Positions 21,016 through 32,529 of a DNA stretch of 64,000 nt are shown here, one piece after another. The stretch comes from Apodemus sylvaticus. Taxonomy: Eukaryota; Chordata; Mammalia; Rodentia; Muridae. How positions within the stretch are numbered: position 1 is the first letter of the stretch; each line of letters starts with the position of its first letter. The stretch is from assembly GCF_947179515.1 (NCBI RefSeq), contig NC_067472.1, positions 75,383,184 to 75,447,183 on the forward strand. Reading direction: 5' to 3'. A model generated the notes under the pieces. It saw nothing but the letters and a program-made list of their open reading frames with translations. It was not told where the DNA came from and did no database searches. A program made the position numbers and the translations under genes.

Positions 21016-21974
21016 ATCACAGGTCTACTGATCGAGTCCTAGCATTCCTGAACTGCTGGCCTGGAGGGTGCACTGGTGTCATGTCCTGTGGCCAGCTCGC
21101 TCAGGAAGCGGAGGCAGCTTTGGCCACGGAGCTGAGGGAAATCCCACACTTTCAGCTCAGGACAACTCCTTTCCAGTTAGATCAGAGCATCTTCTTATCT
21201 TCCCCAGCCCCCAATCTGGGTCCTACATCCAAAACAAATTTCCTCCTACTCCAGCCTCCTGGGGCCCAGTTCTGCACCCAGCTGCAGACCTGCTGCTGTT
21301 TCCTGTCCTGTTTGCTCTGTGGAGAGCTGGCTGCCAGACCCAGCCGAAGAGCAGGCGGGACCTGGCGCAGAGATGTGAGAGGGCTGGGAGAAGGATGGGA
21401 GGGAGTTCATTGCTTTTAGCTTTCTCTCACTCTGTCTCCAGGCCAGCATCCTGACCACCCCCTTGTCCCAGGCCCATGGTCCTCCCCAGCACTAAAAAGC
21501 CTTGTAAGCACAATAGGGCTACCGTGAGAGGCCCTGGCTGTGTGCCAGCTTCCTCAGGGCAGGACTTGGTGCTCAAATATGCGAAGGCAGCAAGAACAGG
21601 GCTATTATTAGACCCTCCCCGCATCCCAGTTACTGGCCACATGATCCAGCACTTTGATGTCACAGTGGGAGCCTCGTCCCAGGTCTCTGAGACACTAATG
21701 TGGCATTTCTGAAAACCCTTTCCCACTGGTGCATAGGATCGAGGCACCCTGACCATCTTTTATTTCCATGGGCAATTAATCTTCTTTGTCTTTTTTCTGT
21801 CTTTGTCTTCATTTCTGTTTTTTTTTTTTTTTTTAATTTATTGCATGTGGCCACTTCCTAGCCTTTCTTGCTGTTTGGAATCTGTGAATCGTTTGGGCAC
21901 ATGTGGAAGGCTGGCTTTTATGCCCTAAGTTTTTACTGAAAGTTGGGACAGCAGGGATAGCTAATGAGAATGTT
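21016..21974. other. Unassigned unique DNA
   Basis: No repeat recognised beyond a T17 run at 21818-21834. Two overlapping plus-strand open frames (20979-21419 and 21068-21454) and minus-strand ones show no motif. Confidence 0.5.
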
Positions 21975-22050
21975 TTCCCTTTCTTTCTTTCCTTCCTTCC
22001 TTCCTTATTTCTTCTTCTTACTCCTTCTCTTCTTCCTCTTTCTCCTTCTT

Positions 22051-22084
<34 letters not shown>
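21975..22084 (+). repeat. Pyrimidine microsatellite then (GT)n
   Basis: (TTTC/TTCC)n at 21975-22006, an irregular (CTT/CTTCTC)n stretch to 22055, then (GT)n at 22056-22084. There is an abrupt switch from pure pyrimidine to alternating purine-pyrimidine. Confidence 0.95.
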
Positions 22085-22088
<4 letters not shown>

Positions 22089-22674
22089 AATTCTTAGGTA
22101 TGAGGTAAGACATTTCTCTGGGAAACTTGGAGAGATAACTTGTTGGTGACCCAATTTCAGAGCATCAGAGTCCTGCCACCTGGCTGACACTGCATCTCAG
22201 TCATTCAGTGGGAACAGGATCAGGACACACACGCGACAGGCATGAGTCCCTTCCCCTGTCAAGCTGAAGGCCTGGGACCCGGTGTACAGGTGTCAGGTAG
22301 CAACGGTGGGCAGACTGTCTGCTATGCCAAGGACGGAGCTTTACTGCCGCAGGTTAGAAGCTGATGCGTTTCATGACAGAGCGGTGGCTCTTGGAGACAA
22401 AAACGTTAGATTCTCTTGCCAGTTCCGCTGCTCAGATTCTCTGGTGGAGCATCTCAGAGTTACTTCAAGGTTTCCCCTGAAGCTGTCAGCACCTGTCGTT
22501 GCCTTTACCTGGTCCTGCTGTCCAGGAGGGATAAGAATGGACATCCGCCCACCATCTGCCTGTCCAGTCTTTTATCTAGCCACCACCTAACCATCCCTCA
22601 AACATATACACTTATCTACTCTACTGACTACTTTTCTCAGTCCTATGATAAAAACATCTTAAGGGAAGAAGGGC
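22085..22674. other. Unassigned unique DNA
   Basis: No repeat or exon recognised. Confidence 0.5.
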
Positions 22675-22965
22675 TTCTTCTGCTTCAGTTTGAGGGGATA
22701 CAGTCAGCCACAGTGGGAGGGCATGGCAGTTGGAGCATGAGACAGCTGGTCTCATGATGTCTAAAGTCTGGAAGCAGAAGAAGATGACTGATAACGTCCA
22801 GTTCACTTTCTCCTATCTAGCCTGTCGAGGAGAACCCACTTCACCACTGGGCCTTTCCATTTTAGTTAACCCAATCTAGAATGTAGACATTCTCTCACAG
22901 AAAGTCTAGAAAGTTGTCTCCTAGGTGACAGTCGACCCTGTCAACTTGCCATTGGTATCAGTCAT
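22675..22965 (-). mobile_element. Rodent ERVL/MaLR-like LTR
   Basis: Antisense of the 'gttgacaat...aatcacc' rodent LTR family: 'cagtttgaggggatacagtc', 'gggcatggcagttggagcat', 'gagacagctggtctcatgat', 'tttagttaacccaatctaga' and 'gtctcctaggtgacagtcga', ending in 'cctgtcaacttgcc'. Confidence 0.75.
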
Positions 22966-24274
22966 CACCTACCCCATCCAGTGTACTGATCCATCTAGCT
23001 TAGCAGCCATCTATTCATCCAGCCTTCTTTGTCTCATCCATCCATCTCTAGGGCGTGGCCCAGGCCTTCGTGTACTTCCACACTACTCTTTTTCAGATGA
23101 TCTACTCTGAAAGATTATGCACTAAGGGGTAAGAAACACAGGGCAGCAGGCATGGATCCTGATACCAAGGCATGTAATATGTAATGACGACACACAAATA
23201 TTCCTAGTAAAGTAATCGTGTCCTTAGGGGAAAGCAAAGGACTCTAAGGCCAGAGGAAGGGGTGACTCTTCTGAAAACTTGGTGACACTATGGGCTCACT
23301 CAGTCCCTAAGCACTGGTCTCATGTAGGGTAGGTGATTCTGCATTCTTCATTAGCCTGAGGCACTTAAAAATAGGAAATCCTAAGGCCCAGGCACGGAGA
23401 CCCTTGTTCTGACCCAAGTATAACCATCCTTCTCTGGTTCTCAACAGTTGCACTCTCCTTCTTGGGGTGTGGTATGGGAGACTAAAGGCCACGTCCACCT
23501 GGAGCCTTCTTTTCCTTCTGGATGATGCTACAAAGACATAGCAACCAATATATTCAGTCCCAGAGGACCCAAGTACTCATTTCTAAGGCCTTTGCAGTTC
23601 CTTCCATGTGCTGGTGCTCCTGAGGATAGATCACGTCACTAGTATAGGTACTTTAGAGCCTATACTGAGGCCCATGCTGTTGGTGGTCAGTGGATGGCCC
23701 TTGGGAATGCAGACTGGAGTTTTCATAGCAGGTAAGGCCCTGTCCAGTGGCCAGAGCTGATGAGAAGAGAGGGAGCCAGAGCTGAAGGAAGAGGCTAGAG
23801 GTCAGTCCGCTGTTCCTACAGCACTGACTCTAACACAGAGTTCAAGAAGGCAACATTTAAACACGGGCTTCCAGGCTATTATGAAAGCATGTTTGTCAAG
23901 GTAAGAGTAGAAAACAGTTGGTTTTTTAAAGCTAATCTTCATGCATTTAGAGATATGGTACATGAACCTCTCTAGTACCTCTTTCTCTTCCGACAAATAT
24001 TAGGGACGGGGCCTCATTGATGGTGGAATCATGAGTTCCTAAGTACATTAGAACAAGTAGGTGTAGTGCCTAATCTGAACTGAATTAGAGGACAGTAATA
24101 TGAGAAAAAATTGGGTTGTGGACCAGAGTTGAACAGGAACTATAGATGAGATAAAAACAGGTCTGTATTAAGTTCTTCAGCTTGTGGTTACCAAGGAGAA
24201 TCTCTCTGAGGTTGGGAAACTCATGTTTGCACATTAAAAAATAAAAGGGATGGATCATGATGCTGAGAGACCCA
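22966..24274. other. Unassigned unique DNA
   Basis: No repeat or exon recognised across about 1.3 kb. A CATC-rich patch lies at 22960-23050. Confidence 0.5.
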
Positions 24275-24400
24275 GTAGGTGCTGGGGTGGTGGTACCTGT
24301 AATCCCCAGAGGAGAAAGGAAAGGGGCTCAAGACCAGCATTGGCTGTGTGGTCCAAGGTAGAGCTGGGCTCTGTGAGACCCTCATCTCAATGAAATCAAG
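24275..24400 (+). mobile_element. Old B1-related SINE
   Basis: 'tgctggggtggtggtacctg', 'taatccccagaggagaaagg', 'ctcaagaccagcattggctg' and 'tgtgagaccctcatctca' follow B1 order with strong divergence. Confidence 0.65.
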
Positions 24401-24669
24401 CAAAAGAGAAGGGGCGAGGGAGCAGAGGAAAGGACTGGAAAGAGACGTCAGTACAGCCAGCCGTCCAAACTGATGAATGCCGGGCTGGCATGCACTGGTC
24501 CTGGTTTATTCTTGCAGCTTCTGATTTCAGGTGTGAGTTTAAGGTTCTTTTAGAATCCAAAGCTGAAAACAAGCTTCCCAAGGCCCTGGGTAGTGTATCT
24601 CTTCATAAGTATTTGCTGGAGTGACACTGGAGTCAGCTTGCAGTTCAATAATTAGTGACAGGTAGGTAA

Positions 24670-24915
24670 GATGTTTACTAAGTGGCTAGTCAACACAGAG
24701 TGCTTGCCTGTGCCTGTTAACTGTGTTAAGAGCTTCGAATTATGAACTCAGCCTGGGTGACAGGGTGGGGAGCATTGGTTCCATGATTCTCCACATCGAG
24801 CAGATGGGAGTGCTATAGCCCAGAGAAGTGTAATGTGCTCCAGGCCTGCAGGGCTCGGCAGCGGAGGCAGAGTTTGCACGTCTCATATCTGAGCTTTGCT
24901 GCTCTCTTATCATTA
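24670..24915 (+). mobile_element. MIR relic, long
   Basis: Near full-length MIR: 'gtttactaagtggctagtca', 'gtgttaagagcttcgaatta', 'tgattctccacatcgagcag', 'agcccagagaagtgtaatgt' and 'ggcagcggaggcagagtttg'. Confidence 0.65.
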
Positions 24916-25256
24916 GCCAGATTCAAGTACTCGGAACGATTACTCATCATTCTAGAGTGGCCGTGGTGACTGACCTCCTGACCCCTCGTAGCCCTTCACA
25001 GGCAGGAAATAATATTCCAGAAATGGAAGATAGGCCTGGAAGCTTCAGTATGTCTTCTAGAGCCTTGGACTCTATGAAAGTGTTTCTAAGAAACTAGTTG
25101 GAATCAAAAGCCAGAACTTGGGTGGCATGCTTAGAGGATGCCAGTCACTGGGTCTGCATAGATAGGAGGGTGCAAAGACAGAGATGGGATGGGCAGCTAG
25201 GTCCTTATCTGGTCACCGGTAACCAAGGGTGGTGATCCAAAAGTAACAGTCTAGAA

Positions 25257-25441
25257 CACAGCTCTCGACCTTCCGCATGCTGTGACCCTTTAATGCACTT
25301 CCTCATGTTGTGGTGATCCCTGAACCATAAAAATACTTTGTTGCTACTTCTTTACTGTCACTTTGCTACTGTTATGAATTGTAACATAAATGTCTGATAT
25401 GCAACATATCTGATAAACAATCCACAGGTTGAGAACTGCTG
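25257..25441 (+). mobile_element. URR1-type hAT-Charlie MITE
   Basis: Left end 'cagctctcgaccttccgcat' and right end 'caggttgagaactgctg' are inverted. The body 'ctgtgaccctttaatgcact', 'tcctcatgttgtggtgatcc' and 'gctactgttatgaattgtaa' matches the common rodent Charlie-type element. Flanks GTCTAGAA (25249-25256) and GTCTAAAG (25442-25449) look like a decayed 8-bp duplication that fits the hAT target NTCTAGAN. Confidence 0.8.
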
Positions 25442-25449
25442 GTCTAAAG

Positions 25450-26171
25450 GGACTTCCCAGTGGTTTTATCAGGGGCCATGATATCTATGTCACACTTATG
25501 TCCATGTGACCTCTAGGGTATGTATATCTCCAAGTTAGGGTGACTTTCAGTCAGGAAAAGGAGAAGCAGAGAAGCTCAGGCCTGCTATGCCTCTCAGGAG
25601 GGCCTGTGGATGGGAGTGAGAACAGCTTCTGGGCCTCCATCCGTTGGATCAACAAGACAATGAGATATGGCAGCAGAATTGGCACCAAGGAGTTAAGTTG
25701 ATCAGACACTTCAGAAGTGACAGAGAAGATATGTCGGACAGCAGAGTGTCCAGCCAGCACGTCCAACCCAAGCAGAAGGACTGCTTGGCACTTACTTGAA
25801 TAAGTCTCTGCTCTACGTAGGGGCTTCACCACCAAATTATCCTTCTTCCTTCTCATGAAGTCTCCAGTATCAGGAAGCAGATGGGATTAGGCCAGCAAGA
25901 AGTTTCTTAGGAGCAACTCAAGTGAGAGGAAGCTGGTGGGGGCAGGGAGGAGCTGGGGGAGAAAGTAATGTACACAAAGGGAAGGCCAGATGCAGAGCAG
26001 ACTGGCAGGATGCACACAGGCAGGTAGGTAAGCTGGGTGGAAATACCTTCATCTACAGGGAAGCCCCGTGCTCTCTTGTTAGCAAAGCGAGTCCCCAAGG
26101 TGGTGGATTTTGCAGGATTTCAGAGTATCTACCTTTACAATATACACTGTGCCTTCTCCCCTGTTCCCAGT
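25450..26171. other. Unassigned unique DNA
   Basis: No repeat or exon recognised between the two URR1 copies. Confidence 0.5.
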
Positions 26172-26295
26172 TTTTGTTGCTACATTATAACTGTAATTTT
26201 GCTACTGTTATGAATTGTAATGTGAATATTTGATATGCAAGCTATCTGATGATCAACCTCCAAAATGGTCAAGATTCACAGGTTGAGAACTGCTG
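26172..26295 (+). mobile_element. URR1-type hAT fragment, left end missing
   Basis: 'gttgctacattataactgta', 'attttgctactgttatgaat', 'gatatgcaagctatctgat' and 'cacaggttgagaactgctgg'. It has the same family and orientation as the copy at 25257 but lacks the first third. Confidence 0.8.
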
Positions 26296-26379
26296 GTGTT
26301 CCTCTGCTCCGTCTGGCTACACTCTGGTCCCCTTCGGTATAATTTACCTATGTCACAGTGTGTGTATTTCCTATCTCCC

Positions 26380-26505
26380 CAACCCCAGCTCCAGCTCAAA
26401 TGCAAGGTTTGCATAGGCAGGGATGTTTATGGATTCTGTTCACTGGTGTGTCCCTAAGGCTCAGGAAAATGCAGACAAACATACGTATAGATGCTTGATA
26501 ATCCA
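26380..26505 (+). mobile_element. L2 LINE 3' end relic
   Basis: 'ttatggattctgttcactgg', 'tgtgtccctaaggctcagga' and 'tagatgcttgataatcca' resemble the L2 3' end (gttcactgctgtatcccc...). Decayed. Confidence 0.45.
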
Positions 26506-27780
26506 CTGATGGAACCACCAGAGCTGAGGAGCCAGCAAGAGACACTAGTTTTAGAAGGAGTCTGAAGAGTTTGGCTTCCCGGAATCAAGATGCTGTGAGT
26601 GAATTGACTCCCTCTCCTGATGTCATCTGCCTTTCCTCTACACAGGAGAACCTGAGCTCCCCTGTCACTGTCAGGATAATAGAAGGAGAGTATTTCAAAT
26701 TACCTATCATGATGGTGCATTCCCAATAGAATTACCAATGTTCCTGCTTCGGTATTCCTTGACGACAAGTTTTCTGTGGAACAGCTGGAAAAGGAGCAGA
26801 GCCTGTGTGCTTGACACTTGGCAATGCTCTCAAAGTGGCCCACAGGCAAATGCTGGAGCCCTGTCCCCATGCAAAGCTGCTTCCCAGTGGGATCATTGGA
26901 AGCAGCTTCCCATATCCAACCCCCGGTCCCCACTGGTCCCTTCTGGGTATTTCTATCCCCTGGTGTTGTTGACCTGTGGCCAGGTTCCCAGGGCCGGCTG
27001 CTGAGTCCAATGCTCCACTGGGTCACTTTGTCAGTGTTGGGTCTGGCACCATGTGCCCTGCCTGCCCAGAGGGTCGGAAGAAGTGTCTGAAGGCCGTTTC
27101 CACCCTTGGCTCTCTCCTTGGAAAATTCTGGACTGTTCTCTACCACCAAGCAGGCTGGCTGCCTCCTTGGCCTCTCAGCATCTTCCTGCCTGAGGGGGCC
27201 TCTCCCTCCTAGGGCCAGTCCTCTGCAGGAGGAGACATTCATTTCTTAACTCTCATAAACTTGGTTTTGACATGAGAACCTTTTGCAGAAGAAATGAGAA
27301 CGCCCTCCGAGGGGCTGCTCTGTAAACTGGCTACCCCCTAATGTGAGACCAGTGGGGTACAGGATAATCAAACAGGGCATCTAAGAGCTTTGGACAGCAC
27401 TCAGTTGTAAAAACTGAGAACTTTTTGCATGGCACACCAAGGCCTTCCATAAGTGGCCGTCTCTGGCCTGTATCCCTGTGTCCTGCCATGCAGAACCTGC
27501 AGCATGTTTGGATACCGTACAACACTGAGGCATTGTTCCCATGAGAACAAAGCTTCTAAAAAACCCAGGTCCAGCCTCTCTGCTAAGTGAAGATTTCTCA
27601 GAGCTCTTTGTTCTCCTGGAGCCGTTCCCTGCTCCGAAACACAGTGGCAGATGTCTGACCCTCAGGGCTGCCATCTTTGTACATGTTAACTCTCAGCCAT
27701 TATTTCCAACTAACATATACTAGGCTAGCAATTACCATAAGAACCACCCCTCGATAGGTCCTCACAAAATGCTGACTATG
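26506..27780. other. Unique DNA with a 180-codon open frame
   Basis: No recognised repeat. The minus strand has an open frame at 26700-27242 (180 codons), the longest not made of simple repeat or transposon. The plus strand of the same stretch is also open in three overlapping frames (26738-27212), so low stop density from GC content is a sufficient explanation. No domain, signal peptide or membrane segment recognised. Confidence 0.45.
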
Positions 27781-28162
27781 TTGGCTAACTTGTGTGTGTC
27801 AACTTGGCTAGGAATGGCACTCTGAGATGGGGCCAAACATTACGCAGGATGTTTCTGGGAGGGTGGTTTTTTTTGGATGAGACTAGCATTTTAAAAAATC
27901 ACTATTCTTTGAAAAAAGCAGGGTGCCCTCCATAGCATGGGTGGGTCCTGTGCAATCGGTCAAGGGCCAGAATGGAGCAAGAAAGCAACATCCTCCAAAC
28001 AGAGAACGGTCTTCCAGTAGACATCCCTGAGACTTGAACTTCAAAAACAGACTTCTTTGGATCTCCAGCTGCCAGACCACCCTGCACTCTAGGCTAGCCA
28101 ACCTCTTTAACTGTGTGACTATTTTTTCCAGAAAGCCCAGACTAATACAGAGAGTGAGCCAG
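27781..28162 (+). mobile_element. MLT2-type ERVL LTR
   Basis: Old ERVL LTR: 'gttggctaacttgtgtgtgt', 'caacttggctaggaatggca', 'ggatgagactagcattttaa', 'gccctccatagcatgggtgg', 'cttgaacttcaaaaacagac' and a 3' end 'agcccagactaatacaga'. No internal region. Confidence 0.8.
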
Positions 28163-28364
28163 GACAATCAAGAGAAGTGTTATGTGGAGAGGGAGGGAGG
28201 AGTGGAGTGCCCTCAGCACCGAGGATCTTCTCACCCCGTGCCACAGTTAGAGGAGGACTTTGCTGTCTTATTTGGGTAACTGCTGCTCAAAGGCGGGGGT
28301 TTCTTTGATCCCTCATGGCCACTGCACAGATGTTCATAGTCAGGTTTAAGGATAATTTATCGGT

Positions 28365-28690
28365 TTTGTGTGGGCTACACAAGTGCATGCCAGTACACGT
28401 ATGTGCACATGTGTGTGTCAGGCCAGAGGTCAACCCTGTCCATAGTTCCTTAGGTACAGGCAGTCTACCTTGTTCTTTGAGACAGGGTCTCTCATTGGTC
28501 GGGAACTCAGCCAGTAGGCCAAGCTGCCTGTGAGCCCCAAGGCCCTTGTCTCTGCCTCTCAGCACTGGGACTGAAAACACACAGTACCAAGGCGAGCTTT
28601 TTTTTTTTTTTTTTTTTTTTAATGTGAGTTCTTGTGTCAGGCCATCATGCTTGTGCTCTGGTGACCAACATATCTCCATAGTCTAACAAC
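28365..28690 (-). mobile_element. B4 SINE
   Basis: Antisense B4: 'catgtgtgtgtcaggccaga', 'ggtcaaccctgtccatagtt', 'ttgttctttgagacagggtc', 'ctctgcctctcagcactggg', a T23 run (28598-28620) at the junction of the B1-like and ID-like halves, then 'atgtgagttcttgtgtcagg'. Confidence 0.8.
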
Positions 28691-29810
28691 TGATCACTTT
28701 TACAGCCAAGCCGTCTTGTCTTTGTGATTTTCTACCCACAGGAGGTAACCAGCCTTCTCTGTGGTTGACATTTGACTCCACTAAGCATGTGTAAAACACT
28801 GAGCTGCTTGTCTTGACCACAGCGAGGGGGTCCGAAGTGACTTTGCAAGCTTTCTCGAGCCGCCTCAGTCAGCACCCTCAGCAGGAGGCTGAGCCTCACT
28901 CATACACAATACTTCCACTCCTCCCTCCTTCCTGTCCACAGCCTGTCATGACCCTTCTCAAAATCGCTTTGTTTCTCTCTGACCTGAATCCGGCAGGCTG
29001 TGGTGGCATCACCAAGTGACTCCAGCCTTGGGCCTCGGGGCTTAGACCCAAGAGCTGCCTCCTGATGTGAATTTCTGCTTGTGTGGTAATAATCCTGCTA
29101 GCTCACTCAAACTTCCTTAAGTCAGTGAGATTCTATGGCTTTGCACCATGCAATCTCATCAGCATTTCCTTGTGAACAGAAGCATGAGCACAGGGAGACA
29201 GGGATGGGGTGGAGGAGGGGACCTTTAGGGTGTCCATGGAGAACTCCTCCATGCCTGGTAAATGAACTAATTGGTATATTTCATAGATTTCAACATGTAC
29301 ATTTCTGCAACGTATGCATGTTTGGCCCCAGCTGCCAGTCATATAGCTGATTCAGACGTGACTGCTTCCATGTGACTTCAGCACTTCTACGGGGAGTGAT
29401 TTGACTCAAAATGCCAGAGGTGAGAGCAGAATGCTCTTCTGAGAAAAGTTGTCTCTCAGAACAAGGCTCTTAGGAAGTGGCCCTCTTCAGAACAATAGCC
29501 AAGGGCCAGCTCTGTTAAGGGTTTGTGAAGAGGATAAAGACTTGGGAACAGCCTGGCCGGTTGAATTCATTTGCAGTTTTCATTTCTTTGATGTGTCACG
29601 AAGGATAGAAAGCCCCTATATCCAAGAATCTAAAGAGTTCTCTTAATTAGTACAGAACAGACATCTAAGCTGAGGCCTGGTAAGGAGCCAGAGAATAAAC
29701 ACCACAGGCACCACAGGCTTTGTAGTCTGTGTGGAGTGCTCTGCTCAGCTCCAGAGGCACTGAGGGGATGAAGGAGCTCACCTACAGCCTATGTTGTAGG
29801 GCACTGGTGT
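28691..29810. other. Unassigned unique DNA
   Basis: About 1.1 kb with no recognised repeat or exon. Confidence 0.5.
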
Positions 29811-30200
29811 TGCTATATGTTTCCAACCCAATTATCTGGCAAAAGAAATCTCAACTCAATCAGTAACAATATAAACTATAAGCCCAGAATGCACTACACT
29901 ACTCTATTCCCATCTATATTATCCCATATAACTTGAGGTTTCTCCAGGCCTCTCAGCTTCTCTCTCTGCAGCCTCTCCAGCCAAAAACTCCTGTAGCTCC
30001 TCCCCCTTCCCCATTGATCCTCCGTAGCTCCTCCCCCTTCTCAGGTGATCCTTTTCTCCTCCCCCAAACTCTCAGCTCCTCCCCCTTCTTCACCCCAATC
30101 ATTGGCTCAAGCCTTTATTTGAAAAATTATGGTGGAGAGAAAGTTCACAAGGCAACTCCTCATCTGCAGCCCCTCTGAGGAGTGAAATTATCATCCAAAT
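29811..30200 (+). mobile_element. Rodent LTR-like repeat, family uncertain
   Basis: The text 'caaaagaaatctcaactcaa', 'aatataaactataagcccag', 'gaggtttctccaggcctctc', repeated 'agctcctcccccttc' blocks and 'caatcattggctcaagcctt' matches a rodent repeat I recall with a CTCCTCC-rich core ahead of 'caatcattggct'. The CCAAT-like ATTGG after the C-rich blocks suggests LTR promoter character. I do not know the family name. Confidence 0.5.
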
Positions 30201-30835
30201 ACAAGGCCAGGGCTATCCACAACACACTGGCCTTTCAACTTTACCTAATTTTCAGGTCTCAAGAAATACTATTGAGTTTTTTGAGCCTTTTTGCAAGTAT
30301 CAAAGCCATCCATGACTCATGGGCCCCATGACAGCACATAGCGTGGGAGTCATTTGCCAATTTTCTCTTCGGAGTAAGAAGCAAAGCCTGTGTCGTGGTC
30401 TTGGAGGTAGTGTTCCCTCCTCTTTACGTCAACACAGCAGGCTTGCAGCAGTCCCGCAGAGTGGGAACATTCCTACATCAGGGCACCAAGTTGGAGAGGT
30501 CTGACTGCTTAGAACGGATTAGTGAGTAGGTCAGGTTGAGGTTCAACCCTAGATCTGCTTTCTTGATTCACTGCAAAATGCAAAGATGCATCTTCCAAGC
30601 TGACATTACTGTTTACAGGGGAAACCTAGGCTGGATCGAAGACTCTACCTGCCTTCTGTTCCAGTCTGCCCTGTCCATGTAGAAGACTATAGGAATTTCA
30701 GTCAAGACAGGAAGTGAGTCCAGCAGGGTCTCCCCAGCAGGTCACTGGTCTAAACATAAGACACTGGTCTGGGTATGGTGACTGACATCTGTAAGAGGGC
30801 AAGACTGTCCATGACATTTTATCAAACTCGGCAAG
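30201..30835. other. Unassigned unique DNA
   Basis: No repeat or exon recognised. Confidence 0.5.
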
Positions 30836-30992
30836 CTTTGATAGTATATGTCTAAAATTCTAGCACCTAGGAACTGAGGCTGAAGAATCACCAGGAGTTT
30901 AAGGCCAGCCTAGACGATATAGTGAGTTCTAGGCTAGCCTGGCAGTCTGGATTATAGGGTGATAGCCTGCCTTAAAAAATAAAATAATAAAA
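30836..30992 (+). mobile_element. Old B1 (B1F/PB1-like) SINE
   Basis: 'ttctagcacctaggaactga', 'ggctgaagaatcaccaggag', 'tttaaggccagcctagacga' and 'tatagtgagttctaggctag', then an AATAAAATAATAA tail. Confidence 0.75.
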
Positions 30993-31724
30993 GATTATAT
31001 TAGGCCCATTGTGCAAGCCATCGTATAAATATTAAAAGCACACATTTAAGCAGAAGGGAGATGCAGGTGGGAAAAATGGAATCAGGTGTTACTTCTAACA
31101 CAAGTCTTCTTGGTCTGTTCATGTGTTCACCATTTTTGAAACAGAAGCAAGGAATCGCTGCCCTGCTTAGGTTCCCCAGGGGAACTAAGGTGTGGAACGA
31201 GCCCTGCAGTCGATGAGGAGGGCCTGGCACAGCCCTGTGGTCCCAGAGCCACAGAAGGAATTAACAAGTGTTCTGCTTTATTTTTCCAGGCGCCGCACTG
31301 TGGGCTGACCTCCTGGAAGAACCCTTAGATGACTTGTGCAAACAGCCTTCCAAAATCAATAGACTGCAAAAATCTATCTGGCTCATGACACCTTCCTTGG
31401 TCCTTTTGACATCCATCAATGTCCCCACCCCCTCACCTCTGCATTCGAGACTCCTTCCAGGCTGCACTGTATGGTAGACACATATGGGGGGGGGTGCAGG
31501 TCAGTTCATAGCTGCAGTGGGTTGATATGAGAGGTGAGTGATAGAACATAAAACTAAAAGCAGAGCCAAGACAGCTGTCTGGGAATCCTCCTAGGCCTGT
31601 GCTGTCTATAGCAATGTGAGTCAGCCATGGAGAGCTAGCCGTGGCCACTGCTTTGTGTGGCCAAGGAGGATCGCACTGGTTACTACTGTGTGTGTCTTGC
31701 TCCACAGTGTTAACAGACTTCATG
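30993..31724. other. Unique DNA with a weak exon-like spot
   Basis: At 31268-31290 'ttctgctttatttttccag|g' is a good splice-acceptor shape, followed by 62 open codons to a stop at 31477. No family recognised and no matching donor or poly(A) signal identified, so it is not called a gene. Confidence 0.4.
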
Positions 31725-31930
31725 TATAGAGCAAATTCTATGTACTGGCATGGGCATGGTTCTCCAACCCTCAGAATCAGTTAGGACCCAACCTTCAAAG
31801 CATTGTTCCTATTTGACAAATGATGGGTTTGAGGCTCAGAAGGGGTAGTGGACTTGCCCAAGTCAATCATTGCTCCTGGGGCTTAGCTAGGATCCAGTCC
31901 TTTGCTGGCTTCCCTTGCAGTATGCGTCCC
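31725..31930 (+). mobile_element. MIR relic
   Basis: 'aattctatgtactggcatgg', 'ttcctatttgacaaatgatg', 'ggtttgaggctcagaagggg' and 'ggacttgcccaagtcaatca' follow the MIR consensus. Confidence 0.7.
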
Positions 31931-32171
31931 TATTCCAGGAACACTGGCACTAGAGCCAAGGTGCTAGGTCTTAGCGTTTGTCACATCCCTGACATCAGGC
32001 CTTATGCCCTCATCCATCAGAGAGGCTGGCAGTGCCTCTGCCCCAGTGGGTCCGGGAAGCAGGAAGCAATGAGGTTTTCTGATCCAAAGAGGAAGATGAA
32101 TCTCAAGTATCCACAGCTACTCCACTTCCATTCCTGCCCCTATAGTCAGGGCTTAAAATGAGTACTGAGTC

Positions 32172-32525
32172 CATGACGCCGGCGGTTTGAATGAGGAATA
32201 ACTCCCATTAGCCTGGGTATTTGAACACTTGTCTCCCAGTTAGTGGTACTGTTTGGGGAGCGTTGGGAAGATGTTGGCAGATGTATGTCACTGGGGTGGG
32301 CTTTGAGATTATACAGCCTCACCCTATCTCCAGTTCCCTTCCCCCTTTGTGCTGCATTTGAAGATGTGAGTTCCCAGCTGCTGCTGCTGCTGTGCCTGTC
32401 ATTTGTTGCTGTGCTTCTTTTCTCTGATGGACTCTTCTTACCTCTTTAGAATTGTAAGGCAAATCAGACTCTTCCTTCCTTAAGTGTCCTTGGTCACACG
32501 TTTCATTACAGCAACAGGAAAGTAA
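32172..32525 (+). mobile_element. MT-type ERVL-MaLR LTR
   Basis: 'gcggtttgaatgaggaataa', 'ctcccattagcctgggtatt', 'gtctcccagttagtggtact', 'gtcactggggtgggctttga' and 'attacagcaacaggaaagta'. A small (CTG)5 lies at about 32377-32391. Solo LTR. Confidence 0.8.
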
Positions 32526-32529
32526 CTTC

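Noticed and set aside
32377..32394. (CTG)n expansion locus
   Set aside because: Only about five units, inside an MT LTR; unremarkable.
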